41,945 nucleotides of DNA from positions 1-41,945 of the forward strand of contig SOET01000037.1 of the NCBI GenBank assembly GCA_021646465.1, written 5' to 3'. The stretch's first letter is position 1. The number at the start of each line of letters is the position of its first letter. Source of the stretch: Candidatus Kuenenia hertensis. Lineage in GTDB: Bacteria > Planctomycetota > Brocadiia > Brocadiales > Brocadiaceae. Below the pieces are notes generated by a model. It was not told the DNA's origin and did not search any database. It saw nothing but the letters and a program-made list of their open reading frames with translations. Both the position numbers and the translations under genes were made by a program. Of this stretch, positions 1 to 7,788 are shown one piece after another.

Positions 1-305
1 AAATGAAAAAACTTATCTCACTGAAATCTGGCAACTGGCAACTGGTCCCTGAGAAGAGCCTGTAATAGAAGGGATTGAACACAGTGGCCAGTGACCAGGG
101 GCCAGATGACAGGGAAATGAAAAAACTTATCTCACTGAAATCTGGCAACTGGCAACTGGTCCCTGAGAAGAGCCTGTAATAGAAGGGATTGAACACAGTG
201 GCCAGTGACCAGGGGCCAGATGACAGGGAAATGAAAAAACTTATCTCACTGAAATCTGGCAACTGGCAACTGGTCCCTGAGAAGAGCCTGTAATAGAAGG
301 GATTG
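1..305. repeat. 114-bp direct tandem repeat, about 2.7 copies
   Basis: Units begin at 1, 115 and 229 with no visible mismatch. The third unit breaks off after the shared GGGATTG at 299-305. The first copy starts at the window edge, so the array probably extends to the left. Each unit contains the doubled words CTGGCAACTGGCAACTGG and GTGGCCAGTGACCAGGGGCC, which are partly inverted relative to each other and could fold. No long open frame and no unique spacers are present, so this is not a CRISPR array. Confidence 0.95.
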
Positions 306-343
306 CGACACCGGTTCCCGTTGTATGAACGAAGAGGGGACGT

Positions 344-612
344 ATACTTACGTATCTATTCAGCATAAATGTTACACGGCTCGTTCCCAAACTCCAGTTT
401 GGGAATGTACTTGTTGTAGAGACGCATTGCTATGCGTCTCTACAAGTCTCGCCAGTATATTGAGAGAGAGGAAATAAAATTATTTGATTCAAATAATTTG
501 CAATTTAAATAACTTGTTAAGTCAAACCCTCACGGGAAACAGAGTTTTCAGTGCAATTGCGTTCTGCGCCCCCGATAGTTTGATAAATTACGCTGAATAG
601 ATACATACTTAC
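344..612. mobile_element. MITE-like element M1 (352-604) with 8-bp target duplication
   Basis: The ends GTATCTATTCAGCATAA (352-368) and TTACGCTGAATAGATAC (588-604) are inverted repeats matching at 16 of 17 positions. The element is bounded directly on both sides by the direct repeat ATACTTAC (344-351 and 605-612), as expected for a transposition target duplication. The 253-bp interior has no transposase frame. It carries three hairpins: TTCCCAAACT/AGTTTGGGAA (384-405), TTGTAGAGACGCAT/ATGCGTCTCTACAA (414-445) and AAATTATTTG/CAAATAATTT (477-499). The element lies 36 bp beyond the stop codon of the LOG gene. The parental transposase family is unknown. Confidence 0.85.
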
Positions 613-648
613 AACAGAAAATAGAAATGGCAACCACTTTATTCAAGA

Positions 649-1371
649 TCATTTAATACCAATAAGTTTTTTAACTAACAGAAACGCGTCGTCTGCGGTA
701 TCAACTAAATGAAAAATATCCATATCTTTTTTGCAGATGGCGTGATTTTCTTTGTAAATCTGATTTTCGATCCAGTCCAACAGAGGTTTCCAGAACTCCT
801 TGTTTACTAAAATGATAGGAATGGGCTTGCTTTTTTTCGTTTGAACAAGGGTGATCATCTCAAATAATTCATCAAGTGTTCCAAATCCTCCCGGAAAGAA
901 TATATACACCTCGGAAGCAAAAGACAACATTAACTTGCGTACAAAGAAATAATTAAATTCAATGGATTCCTGAACATATTTGTTTGTTTCCTGTTCATGA
1001 GGGAGCTTGATATTTATTCCAACCGATTTTCCGCCAGCTTTAAAAGCTCCTTTATTCGCTGCTTCCATCACACCCGGTCCGCCGCCGGTAATTACCGCAA
1101 AACCAGCCATTGCCAATTTATAGCCTAATTTCTGAGCATCTTTATATACTTTATCATGAAAGCCAAGACGTGAGGTTCCGAAAATGCTTGCTGCAAGTTC
1201 ATATTTTTTTAAAAATTCATATCCATTTACAAACTCACCAATAATTTTAAAAAGCCGCCAGGAAGAAATCTCTTTATCATGATTCTCGATAACCCCTGTA
1301 ATCCTGTGATCAGGGATTATTTTTACTTTCCCGGAATTTTTTTTCAAGGATTGCTTTTTTTTCTTTGCCAT
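649..1371 (-). CDS. LOG family protein (TIGR00730-type Rossmann fold)
   Basis: The 240-residue protein has both hallmark motifs of the lysine decarboxylase-like/LOG family: GGGPGVMEAA at residues 96-105 and PGGFGTLDE at 160-168. R145 and K146 sit between them, where the family has its phosphate-handling basic residues. Characterised members hydrolyse nucleoside 5'-monophosphates, including cytokinin ribotides, to a free base and ribose phosphate. The substrate here cannot be read from sequence. The N-terminus is a lysine-rich extension of about 15 residues followed by a linker. The ATG at 1371 is the only plausible start before the motifs. The gene stands alone and is bracketed by MITE-like elements M1 (downstream) and M2 (about 30 bp upstream of the start), so its 5' leader is probably altered by M2. 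Confidence 0.9.
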   Translation of the reverse strand: MAKKKKQSLKKNSGKVKIIPDHRITGVIENHDKEISSWRLFKIIGEFVNGYEFLKKYELAASIFGTSRLGFHDKVYKDAQKLGYKLAMAGFAVITGGGPGVMEAANKGAFKAGGKSVGINIKLPHEQETNKYVQESIEFNYFFVRKLMLSFASEVYIFFPGGFGTLDELFEMITLVQTKKSKPIPIILVNKEFWKPLLDWIENQIYKENHAICKKDMDIFHLVDTADDAFLLVKKLIGIK

Positions 1372-1399
1372 GAAACATATTCCTCATATTGAAATTTCA

Positions 1400-1547
1400 A
1401 CAATATGGTATCTATTCAGCGTGTTAATACACACCCCGTCAGCTACGCTGCCACCCCTCTTTTTAGAGGGGAAGATGGGAAGTTCCCTCTATCAAGAGGG
1501 GATTTAGGGGTGTGTTATAAATTTACGCTGAATAAATACACAATATG
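1400..1547. mobile_element. MITE-like element M2 (1408-1539) with 8-bp target duplication
   Basis: The left end GTATCTATTCAGCGTG (from 1408) and right end ACGCTGAATAAATAC (to 1539) are inverted repeats of the same family as M1. They are flanked by the direct repeat ACAATATG (1400-1407 and 1540-1547). The interior differs from M1. It is a palindromic core running from ACACACCCCGTCAGC to TTAGGGGTGTGTT, with internal CCCCTC/GAGGGG stems, and it is shared with M3. A 66-codon frame crossing it (1405-1605) is a by-product of the repeat and is not called as a gene. Confidence 0.85.
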
Positions 1548-1891
1548 TGACTTACCGAATTCCTTTGAATATCTGCTGGTTTCGATTATTTTGTCTCACA
1601 ATTAATTTATAATATATCTTATTGCGTATTGCCATGCCAGATAATATTGGACTATACGCAAAAGAAGTATCCCTGCACTTATCAACTACAGTATAAAATA
1701 TTCAAAAAAACGTTACTTTGCACGGTTCTATTGTTTTCTTGCCATAGTCTGTACCATGTTATGCCATATTATGGTTTGCAATATACACTATAATCTTTTG
1801 TTTACCGATGAAAAGCTGAGAAAATGCACCCTGAAGAACGAATATACTATAGTCGTACAAATCTGGTTTTCGAAACATCAAATAGGTTTAA

Positions 1892-2062
1892 TATAACCCT
1901 TCGACTCCGCTCAGGGCAATGTCATTGAATTAAACAACCTGCCGTAAAATTCCCCCTTAAAAAAGAGGGTTAGGGGGTTGTTTTTTACCAAATTATCCTT
2001 AATTTAATGACATTGCCGCTCAGGGTGGCAGAGGCGTCTTGCTGAGCGGAGTCGAAGTATAA
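1892..2062. repeat. Palindromic repeat C1 with flanking TATAA, interrupted by element D
   Basis: The outer arms CCCTTCGACTCCGCTCAGGG (from 1897) and CTGAGCGGAGTCGAAG (to 2057) are inverted. The direct repeat TATAA lies on both sides (1892-1896 and 2058-2062), which suggests a 5-bp target duplication. Another member of this family is at 18700-18755. C1 is split by element D (1916-2016). Removing D and one copy of the duplicated CCGCTCAGGG restores a short continuous palindromic repeat. Confidence 0.75.
1907..2025. mobile_element. MITE-like element D (about 1916-2016) inserted inside repeat C1
   Basis: The inverted ends GCAATGTCATTGAATTAA and TTAATTTAATGACATTGC differ at one position. The direct repeat CCGCTCAGGG occurs at 1907-1916 and 2016-2025. 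Because the repeat borders are palindromic, the duplication can be read as 6, 8 or 10 bp; it is 8 bp if the element starts GCAATG. The interior holds a second palindrome, AACAACC to GGTTGTT, around a CCCCCTT/AGGGGG core. That core resembles the one in M2 and M3. Confidence 0.8.
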
Positions 2063-2266
2063 AAATGTGAAGTTTATGTTTTGGCACATCTTTCGCTAAA
2101 CTCAGTATAGCAGATGAATTGGTTTTTATTTTATCGAAGCTCTTGTATTAATAATGGTTACAAACAAAATACTTTCCTGAGAAGCATTTTTATACCGGCG
2201 AAGCAAATGTATTTTTACATTTTTTTTGAAGGACACCTTTCAAAAATGAAAAAGGGATAATTTAAC

Positions 2267-2281
2267 CGGTAACAGTTACCG
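2267..2281. promoter_or_regulatory. Perfect 15-bp palindrome at the start of the GGDEF-EAL gene
   Basis: CGGTAAC-a-GTTACCG ends at the G of GTGATG, where translation of the downstream gene begins. No Shine-Dalgarno sequence is visible at the usual distance. The palindrome could be an operator half covered by RNA polymerase, or a small hairpin limiting ribosome access. The assignment is inference from position only. Confidence 0.4.
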
Positions 2282-2283
2282 TG

Positions 2284-4770
2284 ATGACGAAATCCATAAA
2301 AGAAAAATACACGGAATTGCTGTATTCCTACATTGAAAACCAGGAAAAATCGCAACTAAACATGGCTTCAGAACTGGGTCGTGATTTTGCGCACGCAGAT
2401 ATTACATCGGAGGAGCTTAAAAAAGTGCATGAAGAGGCTGTGCATACCATAATCAGTAGATCCCCGGGCAAAGAAATTTTAGAATGCGGCATACATATCT
2501 CTGTTCCTTTCATCGAAATGCTCACCACCTATAGCAGTGCCCTCAGAAATACGGTAAAAGAAAAAACAGAGGATATTACCGCACGTAAGCATGCTGAAAG
2601 AAGGCTAAAAGCTCAATATTCCGTTACCAGGATATTGTCGGAGGCTGATACTCTTGCAGAGGCAACACCAAAGATCCTTCAATCAGTTTGTGAAGCTCTG
2701 GGATGGGATTTTGGAGAGATATGGGAATACAACAATTTTGTAAATGCATTAAGTTGTACGGAAATATGGCACGTACCATCACGCCAATTTACTGAATTTT
2801 TAGAGTCTGCCAGGAGTATTTTGTTTACCCCGGGCATCGGACTTCCCGGCCGCGTTTGGGAGCGTAAAAAATCCGTATGGATTCCCGATGTTACACAGGA
2901 TGCAAACTTTCCCAGGGCGTTAATTGCCGCAAAGGAAGGATTACACGGTGCGTTTGGTTTTCCAATTATGAATGCGGGAATGTGTCTTGGAGTAATTGAT
3001 TTTTTCAGCCATAAAATACAGCCGCCGGATGAGGATTTGCTGAACATGATGGATGCCATAGGCAAACAAATAGGCCAGTTTATGATGAGAAAAAACGCGG
3101 AAGAACAATATAGTAAATTATCTCAGGCAATAAACCAGAGTCCAAGTTCTGTTATTATTACCGATTACAATGGAGATATCGAATACGTCAATCCAGGTTT
3201 TACAAAAAATACAGGATATTTGTTGGAAGAAGTTATTGGAAAAAACCCGAGGGTATTGAAGTCTGGTGAGGTTCATAACGAAGCGTATGAAGAATTGTGG
3301 AAAACAATTACTACCGGCAGGGAATGGAGGGGGGATTTTCACAATAAGAAAAAAGACGGTTCCTTTTTCTGGGAACACGTTTCCATATCCCCCATAAGGG
3401 ACAAAAAGGGAAAGATCACCCATTTTGTCGCAATAAAAGAAGATATTACGGAACGTAAAAACTTTGAATCCAAGCTTCTTTATCTGGCAAATAACGACCC
3501 GCTTACCAATCTGTTTAACCGCCGCCGTTTCAGGGAAGAATTGAACAGTATGCTGGCTCAGTCGCTTAGATACGGAACAAAAGGTGCGCTTTTGTTCCTT
3601 GATCTTGACAATTTTAAATATGTCAATGATATGCATGGCCATCAAAAAGGTGACGAACTCCTTAAAAGATTTGCGGCATTGTTACGCCAGCGAATGCGGG
3701 AAACAGACATATTGGCCAGGTTTGGCGGAGATGAATTTGCAATATTACTTCCTCACACAAATGCGGAACAAGCCAATGAAATATCAAAACACATACTTGA
3801 ACTGGTTCGTGATAAAATACTTACTGAAGATGCGATTCATCCCATTGGTATTAGCATCGGCATTGTATTGTTTCCTGAACACGGCACTGATGCCGATAAA
3901 TTACTGATTTCCTCGGATCTTGCAATGTATATGGCAAAGGAAGACGGAAAAAATTGTGCACGTGTTTATAGTCCGGAACATAAAATAAAAGTGGAAACTC
4001 GTCTTACATGGGAGAAGCGTATCAGAGACGCCATAAAAACGAATCAATTTATTTTACATTTACAGCCAATAATGAGCGTAACAAATAACAATATTGGAAG
4101 CTATGAGGCATTATTGCGTATGCAAAACGAAAATGGTGAACTTATTTTGCCGGATAATTTTATCCATATCGCTGAACGTTTTGGACTTATCAACGATATT
4201 GACAGATGGGTTATTTGCAAGGCGATTCAACTTATTGCTGAACATGAATTTGATAAAAAGGGACTGTTTTTGGAAGTTAATATTTCCGGGAAGGCACTTG
4301 CTAATTTAGATTTATTAAATATTATAAAAAATGAAATATCGAATGTATCTATTAATCCGGGTTGTTTAGTGCTGGAAATTACAGAAACTGCTGCGGTGGA
4401 AAGTATAGTAGACGCGCAAAATTTTATTCGACTGCTTAAAGAAATTGGCTGCCGCTTTGCAATCGATGATTTTGGAAGTGGTTTTTCTTCTTTAAGCAAT
4501 CTTAAACACCTGGAAGTTGATTATATGAAGATTGACGGAAGGTTTATCCGCAATTTGCCGAATAATCCTGTAGACCAGCACCTCGTAAAAGCCATGGTGG
4601 AAATTGCCCGATGGCTTGGGAAGAAAACTATTGCCGAATATGTAGAATGCAATAATACCGTTCAACTTTTAAAAAAATTGGGAGTAGATTACGCTCAAGG
4701 ATATTACATTGGAAAGCCGGGAGGTATTGATAAAGAGTTTTTCAAAAATAGTTTCTTCCCATTGCAATAG
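2284..4770 (+). CDS. Sensory GAF-PAS-GGDEF-EAL protein (c-di-GMP turnover)
   Basis: The 828-residue cytoplasmic protein starts with an approximately 90-residue helical domain resembling the RsbU N-terminal domain. It continues with GAF (about 115-270), PAS (about 275-395), GGDEF (about 400-560) and EAL (about 575-820). The cyclase signature GGDEF is intact at 481-485, and an inhibitory I-site RETD lies exactly five residues before it (472-475). The phosphodiesterase side is also intact: EALLR at 608, ITE, DDFGSG, KIDG and the terminal QGYYIGKP. Both diguanylate cyclase and c-di-GMP phosphodiesterase activities are therefore possible. No transmembrane segment is seen, so the GAF/PAS domains probably sense an intracellular cue. 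The start may be GTG 2281 or ATG 2284. The GAF-PAS half is closely similar to that of the histidine kinase two genes downstream. Confidence 0.93.
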   Translation: MTKSIKEKYTELLYSYIENQEKSQLNMASELGRDFAHADITSEELKKVHEEAVHTIISRSPGKEILECGIHISVPFIEMLTTYSSALRNTVKEKTEDITARKHAERRLKAQYSVTRILSEADTLAEATPKILQSVCEALGWDFGEIWEYNNFVNALSCTEIWHVPSRQFTEFLESARSILFTPGIGLPGRVWERKKSVWIPDVTQDANFPRALIAAKEGLHGAFGFPIMNAGMCLGVIDFFSHKIQPPDEDLLNMMDAIGKQIGQFMMRKNAEEQYSKLSQAINQSPSSVIITDYNGDIEYVNPGFTKNTGYLLEEVIGKNPRVLKSGEVHNEAYEELWKTITTGREWRGDFHNKKKDGSFFWEHVSISPIRDKKGKITHFVAIKEDITERKNFESKLLYLANNDPLTNLFNRRRFREELNSMLAQSLRYGTKGALLFLDLDNFKYVNDMHGHQKGDELLKRFAALLRQRMRETDILARFGGDEFAILLPHTNAEQANEISKHILELVRDKILTEDAIHPIGISIGIVLFPEHGTDADKLLISSDLAMYMAKEDGKNCARVYSPEHKIKVETRLTWEKRIRDAIKTNQFILHLQPIMSVTNNNIGSYEALLRMQNENGELILPDNFIHIAERFGLINDIDRWVICKAIQLIAEHEFDKKGLFLEVNISGKALANLDLLNIIKNEISNVSINPGCLVLEITETAAVESIVDAQNFIRLLKEIGCRFAIDDFGSGFSSLSNLKHLEVDYMKIDGRFIRNLPNNPVDQHLVKAMVEIARWLGKKTIAEYVECNNTVQLLKKLGVDYAQGYYIGKPGGIDKEFFKNSFFPLQ

Positions 4771-4807
4771 ATTATTTCATTACACATGAAACAAAGGACA
4801 TCCTATT

Positions 4808-5506
4808 ATGAATAAATGTTTACTCACCAATTTAGTTTCAGGAATTGTCTTTATTATTTCTTATTTTTACCCTTCATTTTTCGGGAAAACTGCGTTAGTG
4901 CACGCAAGTCTTTTTGCCTTGTCTGGCGCAATTACAAATTGGGTGGCTATTCACATGTTGTTTGAAAAAGTTCCCGGATTTTACGGTTCAGGGATAATTA
5001 CACTTCGCTTTGAACAATTTAAAGAGGGAATACGTTCATTGATTATGGAAAATTTTTTTACAGAAGAGAATTTTGCTAAAGTTACACAGGAGACTCTGCC
5101 TCATACCATTCAACCCGAGTTCGTAATGGGCCAGATTGATTTTGATAAAATCTTTGCAGGATTGGTTTCCACCGTTAAAAAATCCGCCTTTGGCGGCATG
5201 CTTGATATGTTTGGAGGGAAAAATGCCCTTGAGCCATTAAGAGAACCATTTAAAGTTGAAATGGAAAAACAGGTAACTGATATTGTCACAAATATTGATG
5301 TAGCCTCTATATTGCAAAAGGAAACTGACTTTAATACTTTCAGGACAAAAATAGATACTATGGTAAATGCGAGACTAAACGAATTATCGCCGCAACATGT
5401 AAAGGAAATTATAGAGGATATGATCCGAAAACACCTGGGCTGGCTTGTTGTATGGGGAGGAGTGTTTGGGGCATTAATTGGGTTTTTTAGCGCAATTTTG
5501 TTATAA
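4808..5506 (+). CDS. DUF445 family membrane protein
   Basis: The 232-residue protein matches the DUF445 layout. It has an N-terminal hydrophobic pair (about 5-45) with the typical GAITNWVAIHMLFEKVPG stretch, a long amphipathic middle, and a C-terminal membrane helix (about 208-231, GGVFGALIGFFSAILL). The function of the family is not established. The gene starts 37 bp after the GGDEF-EAL gene, with the purine-rich AAAGGA upstream of the ATG, so co-transcription is likely. It separates the two related sensor proteins. Confidence 0.85.
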   Translation: MNKCLLTNLVSGIVFIISYFYPSFFGKTALVHASLFALSGAITNWVAIHMLFEKVPGFYGSGIITLRFEQFKEGIRSLIMENFFTEENFAKVTQETLPHTIQPEFVMGQIDFDKIFAGLVSTVKKSAFGGMLDMFGGKNALEPLREPFKVEMEKQVTDIVTNIDVASILQKETDFNTFRTKIDTMVNARLNELSPQHVKEIIEDMIRKHLGWLVVWGGVFGALIGFFSAILL

Positions 5507-5611
5507 ATAGTCTTATGGTAATGATTGCGCTAAGGGATTGTATGGAAATAACATTTACATATATGGGAAAGTTGTAGAGTTCTATTTTATCACGAAACCC
5601 ATTAACAGTGA

Positions 5612-5678
5612 CGTCAGGAATTACCTCCTGACGCCTTGGTACTGCCCGGATTGCTGTCAGGAGGAAACTCCTGACAGC
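5612..5678. repeat. Pair of short palindromes (CGTCAGGA and GCTGTCAGGAG types)
   Basis: Two hairpins lie in the gap before the histidine kinase gene: CGTCAGGA/TCCTGACG (5612-5633) and GCTGTCAGGAG-gaaa-CTCCTGACAGC (5653-5678). The second is related to the hairpin GGTGGCAGGAG-gaa-CTCCTGCCACC at 10762-10786. These are interspersed repeats. A 61-codon frame crossing them is not considered real. Confidence 0.75.
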
Positions 5679-5715
5679 ACAAAAATATTGAGTAAGAGTC
5701 TGGATACGTTATACA

Positions 5716-7761
5716 ATGATTGATCATTTAAACTTACTGCACGATTTAACACTAAAAATAACAAAGGCGGAAGATTTTAATTCCGCTCTTAATATTGTAT
5801 TGCAAAAGATCTGCGAGACTACCGGCTGGGCGTATGGAGAAGCATGGGTGCCCACCTCAGATGGTAAGAAATTGATATGTGACCGTGCATGGCATTTTGA
5901 ATCAGAAAAGCTGGAAATTTTTAAAAATGCAAACAAAACGATTACGTTCTCCCGCGGCGTTGGGCTTCCCGGCCGTGTGTGGTCTTCGGGAAAACCGGCA
6001 TGGGTATTGGATGTTACCTCTGATCTCAATTTCCCCCGGGCGTCTATTGCCAAAGCATGCGGTTTGAAATCAGGAATTGGCATTCCCATAATGAATGATG
6101 ACGAATTTGTAGCAGTAATTGAATTTTTTACACGTGAGGTTCTGGAAGAAGATAAACAATTAGTAAATCTCATAATGACAGTTGCTCTCGAATTGGGGAA
6201 TATAATCAAATACAAACAAATGGAAGAAAAACTCAGAAAATTATCTCAGGCGGTTGAACAAAGTATAAGCAGTATTGTAATTACTGATACAGAAGGAAAT
6301 ATAGAATACGTTAATCCGAAATTTACTGAAATTACAGGATATGCTTATGAAGAGACCATGGGGAAAAACCCCCGCATATTGAAATCCGGAAAAACTACCC
6401 CGCAAGAATATAAAGCGTTGTGGAATTCAATTATCAACGGCAAGAGTTGGCAGGGTGAATTTTATAATAAGAGAAAAAACGGAAAATACTACTGGGAACT
6501 TGCACAGATAACCCCACTGAAAGATAAGGAAGGAAACATAACAAATTTCCTGGCGATAAAAGAGGATATAACCAATATTAAACGTTCACAAAGGGAGCAG
6601 GCGGAGTTAAAAGAACAACTGTATCACGCACAAAAATTGGATTCTATCGGCAGACTTGCCGGCGGCGTTGCCCATGATTTTAATAATTTTCTTATGGCAA
6701 TAATTGGCTATGCTAATTTGCTGGAATTCGAGATAAAGGACAACGTCAGGGCAAAAGAATATATCGGTAACATTGTAAATACCGCGCATAAAGCCGCTAA
6801 CTTGACGCAAAGCATGCTTGCATTTGGAAGAAAACAAGTATTGAAAATGGAACCGGTGAATTTGAATGAAGTAATTAACACCGCTGAAATTCTTTACAAG
6901 AGATTTATTAATGAGAATGTTGATTATAAATTAGAATTATCGAAGGAAAACATTATTTTAAAGGCAGATGCGAATAAGATTGAGCAGGTTTTACTCAATC
7001 TTGTCACAAACTCGATACATGCTATGACTGAAGGAGGTGTGCTCAGAATCAAAACGGATATTGAAGAGATTGATACAACATTTACTGAAAAACATGGTTT
7101 TGGCAGAGAGGGTACCTATGCACTTATTTCGGTGAATGATACTGGTATCGGGATGGACCGGGAAACAAAAGGAAAAATTTTTGAGCCTTTTTTTACTACA
7201 AAAGAAGCAGGAAAAGGAACCGGTCTCGGACTTTCAATTGTATACGGCATTGTTAAGCAACACAATGGTTTTATTGATGTCCATAGTGAACCAGGCAAAG
7301 GTACTACGGCCTTCATATATTTGCCGCTTGCATCTGAAATGGTAATAAAAGAACCGCATTCTGAAACTGAAATAAGTGATGTCTTTCAGGTCAGCCCCGA
7401 AACGATTATGGTTGCCGAAGACGATGAATCCGTAAGGTATCTTCTTAAGGAAATACTGGAAAGATTTGGTTACAAAGTGACTGTAGCATCAAACGGAAAG
7501 GAAGCCGTAGACAAATTCATAGAACAAAAAGAGAACATACATCTTTTAATTTTAGATGTTAAAATGCCCGTTATGAATGGAAAAGAAGCATATGATGAAA
7601 TAAGGAAGATAAAACCGGAAATGAAAGCAATTTTTCTCAGTGGCTATTCCGATGATATTATTGACCAGGATACCATCTTAAAAGAGGACATTTCTTTCCT
7701 GCAAAAACCTGTTTTACCAACTCAATTGGTAAAAACAGTTAAGCACATTATCGGAAAATGA
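5716..7761 (+). CDS. Hybrid histidine kinase, GAF-PAS-HisKA-HATPase-REC
   Basis: The 681-residue soluble sensor kinase has GAF (about 5-165), PAS (about 175-290), a HisKA dimerisation domain with the phospho-acceptor in GGVAHDFNN (H320), an ATPase domain with N box, DTGIGMD and GTGLGLS, and a C-terminal receiver domain. The receiver keeps the acidic pair EDD and the phospho-acceptor D614 in LILDVKMP. No transmembrane helix is seen. No separate response regulator with an output domain is adjacent, so the REC domain may act as an internal relay or sink, with the true partner elsewhere. The PAS domain reads almost in step with that of the upstream GGDEF-EAL protein (KNPRxLKSG, IKEDIT). The ATG at 5716 starts directly at the GAF domain. 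The gene converges on the symporter gene with only 27 bp between the stops. Confidence 0.93.
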   Translation: MIDHLNLLHDLTLKITKAEDFNSALNIVLQKICETTGWAYGEAWVPTSDGKKLICDRAWHFESEKLEIFKNANKTITFSRGVGLPGRVWSSGKPAWVLDVTSDLNFPRASIAKACGLKSGIGIPIMNDDEFVAVIEFFTREVLEEDKQLVNLIMTVALELGNIIKYKQMEEKLRKLSQAVEQSISSIVITDTEGNIEYVNPKFTEITGYAYEETMGKNPRILKSGKTTPQEYKALWNSIINGKSWQGEFYNKRKNGKYYWELAQITPLKDKEGNITNFLAIKEDITNIKRSQREQAELKEQLYHAQKLDSIGRLAGGVAHDFNNFLMAIIGYANLLEFEIKDNVRAKEYIGNIVNTAHKAANLTQSMLAFGRKQVLKMEPVNLNEVINTAEILYKRFINENVDYKLELSKENIILKADANKIEQVLLNLVTNSIHAMTEGGVLRIKTDIEEIDTTFTEKHGFGREGTYALISVNDTGIGMDRETKGKIFEPFFTTKEAGKGTGLGLSIVYGIVKQHNGFIDVHSEPGKGTTAFIYLPLASEMVIKEPHSETEISDVFQVSPETIMVAEDDESVRYLLKEILERFGYKVTVASNGKEAVDKFIEQKENIHLLILDVKMPVMNGKEAYDEIRKIKPEMKAIFLSGYSDDIIDQDTILKEDISFLQKPVLPTQLVKTVKHIIGK

Positions 7762-7788
7762 TTTTTATTATAGTGTATGCAAATAAAG

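Larger units (their letters stand above)
1548..2283. other. Intergenic region, AT-rich, no gene seen
   Basis: About 740 bases between M2 and the GGDEF-EAL gene show no supported coding frame. The only structured part is the nested palindromic element at 1892-2062. A perfect 15-bp palindrome, CGGTAACaGTTACCG (2267-2281), abuts the downstream start codon. I see no convincing promoter or ribosome binding site in the rest. Confidence 0.6.

Noticed and set aside
1..305. CRISPR array
   Set aside because: The unit is 114 bp and fully identical, with no variable spacers and no cas genes nearby.
1405..1605. 66-codon open frame on the plus strand
   Set aside because: It lies across MITE M2, starts in the inverted end and has no protein-like content.
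5538..5723. 61-codon open frame before the histidine kinase gene
   Set aside because: It reads through two interspersed hairpins and overlaps the kinase start; no ribosome site or family match.
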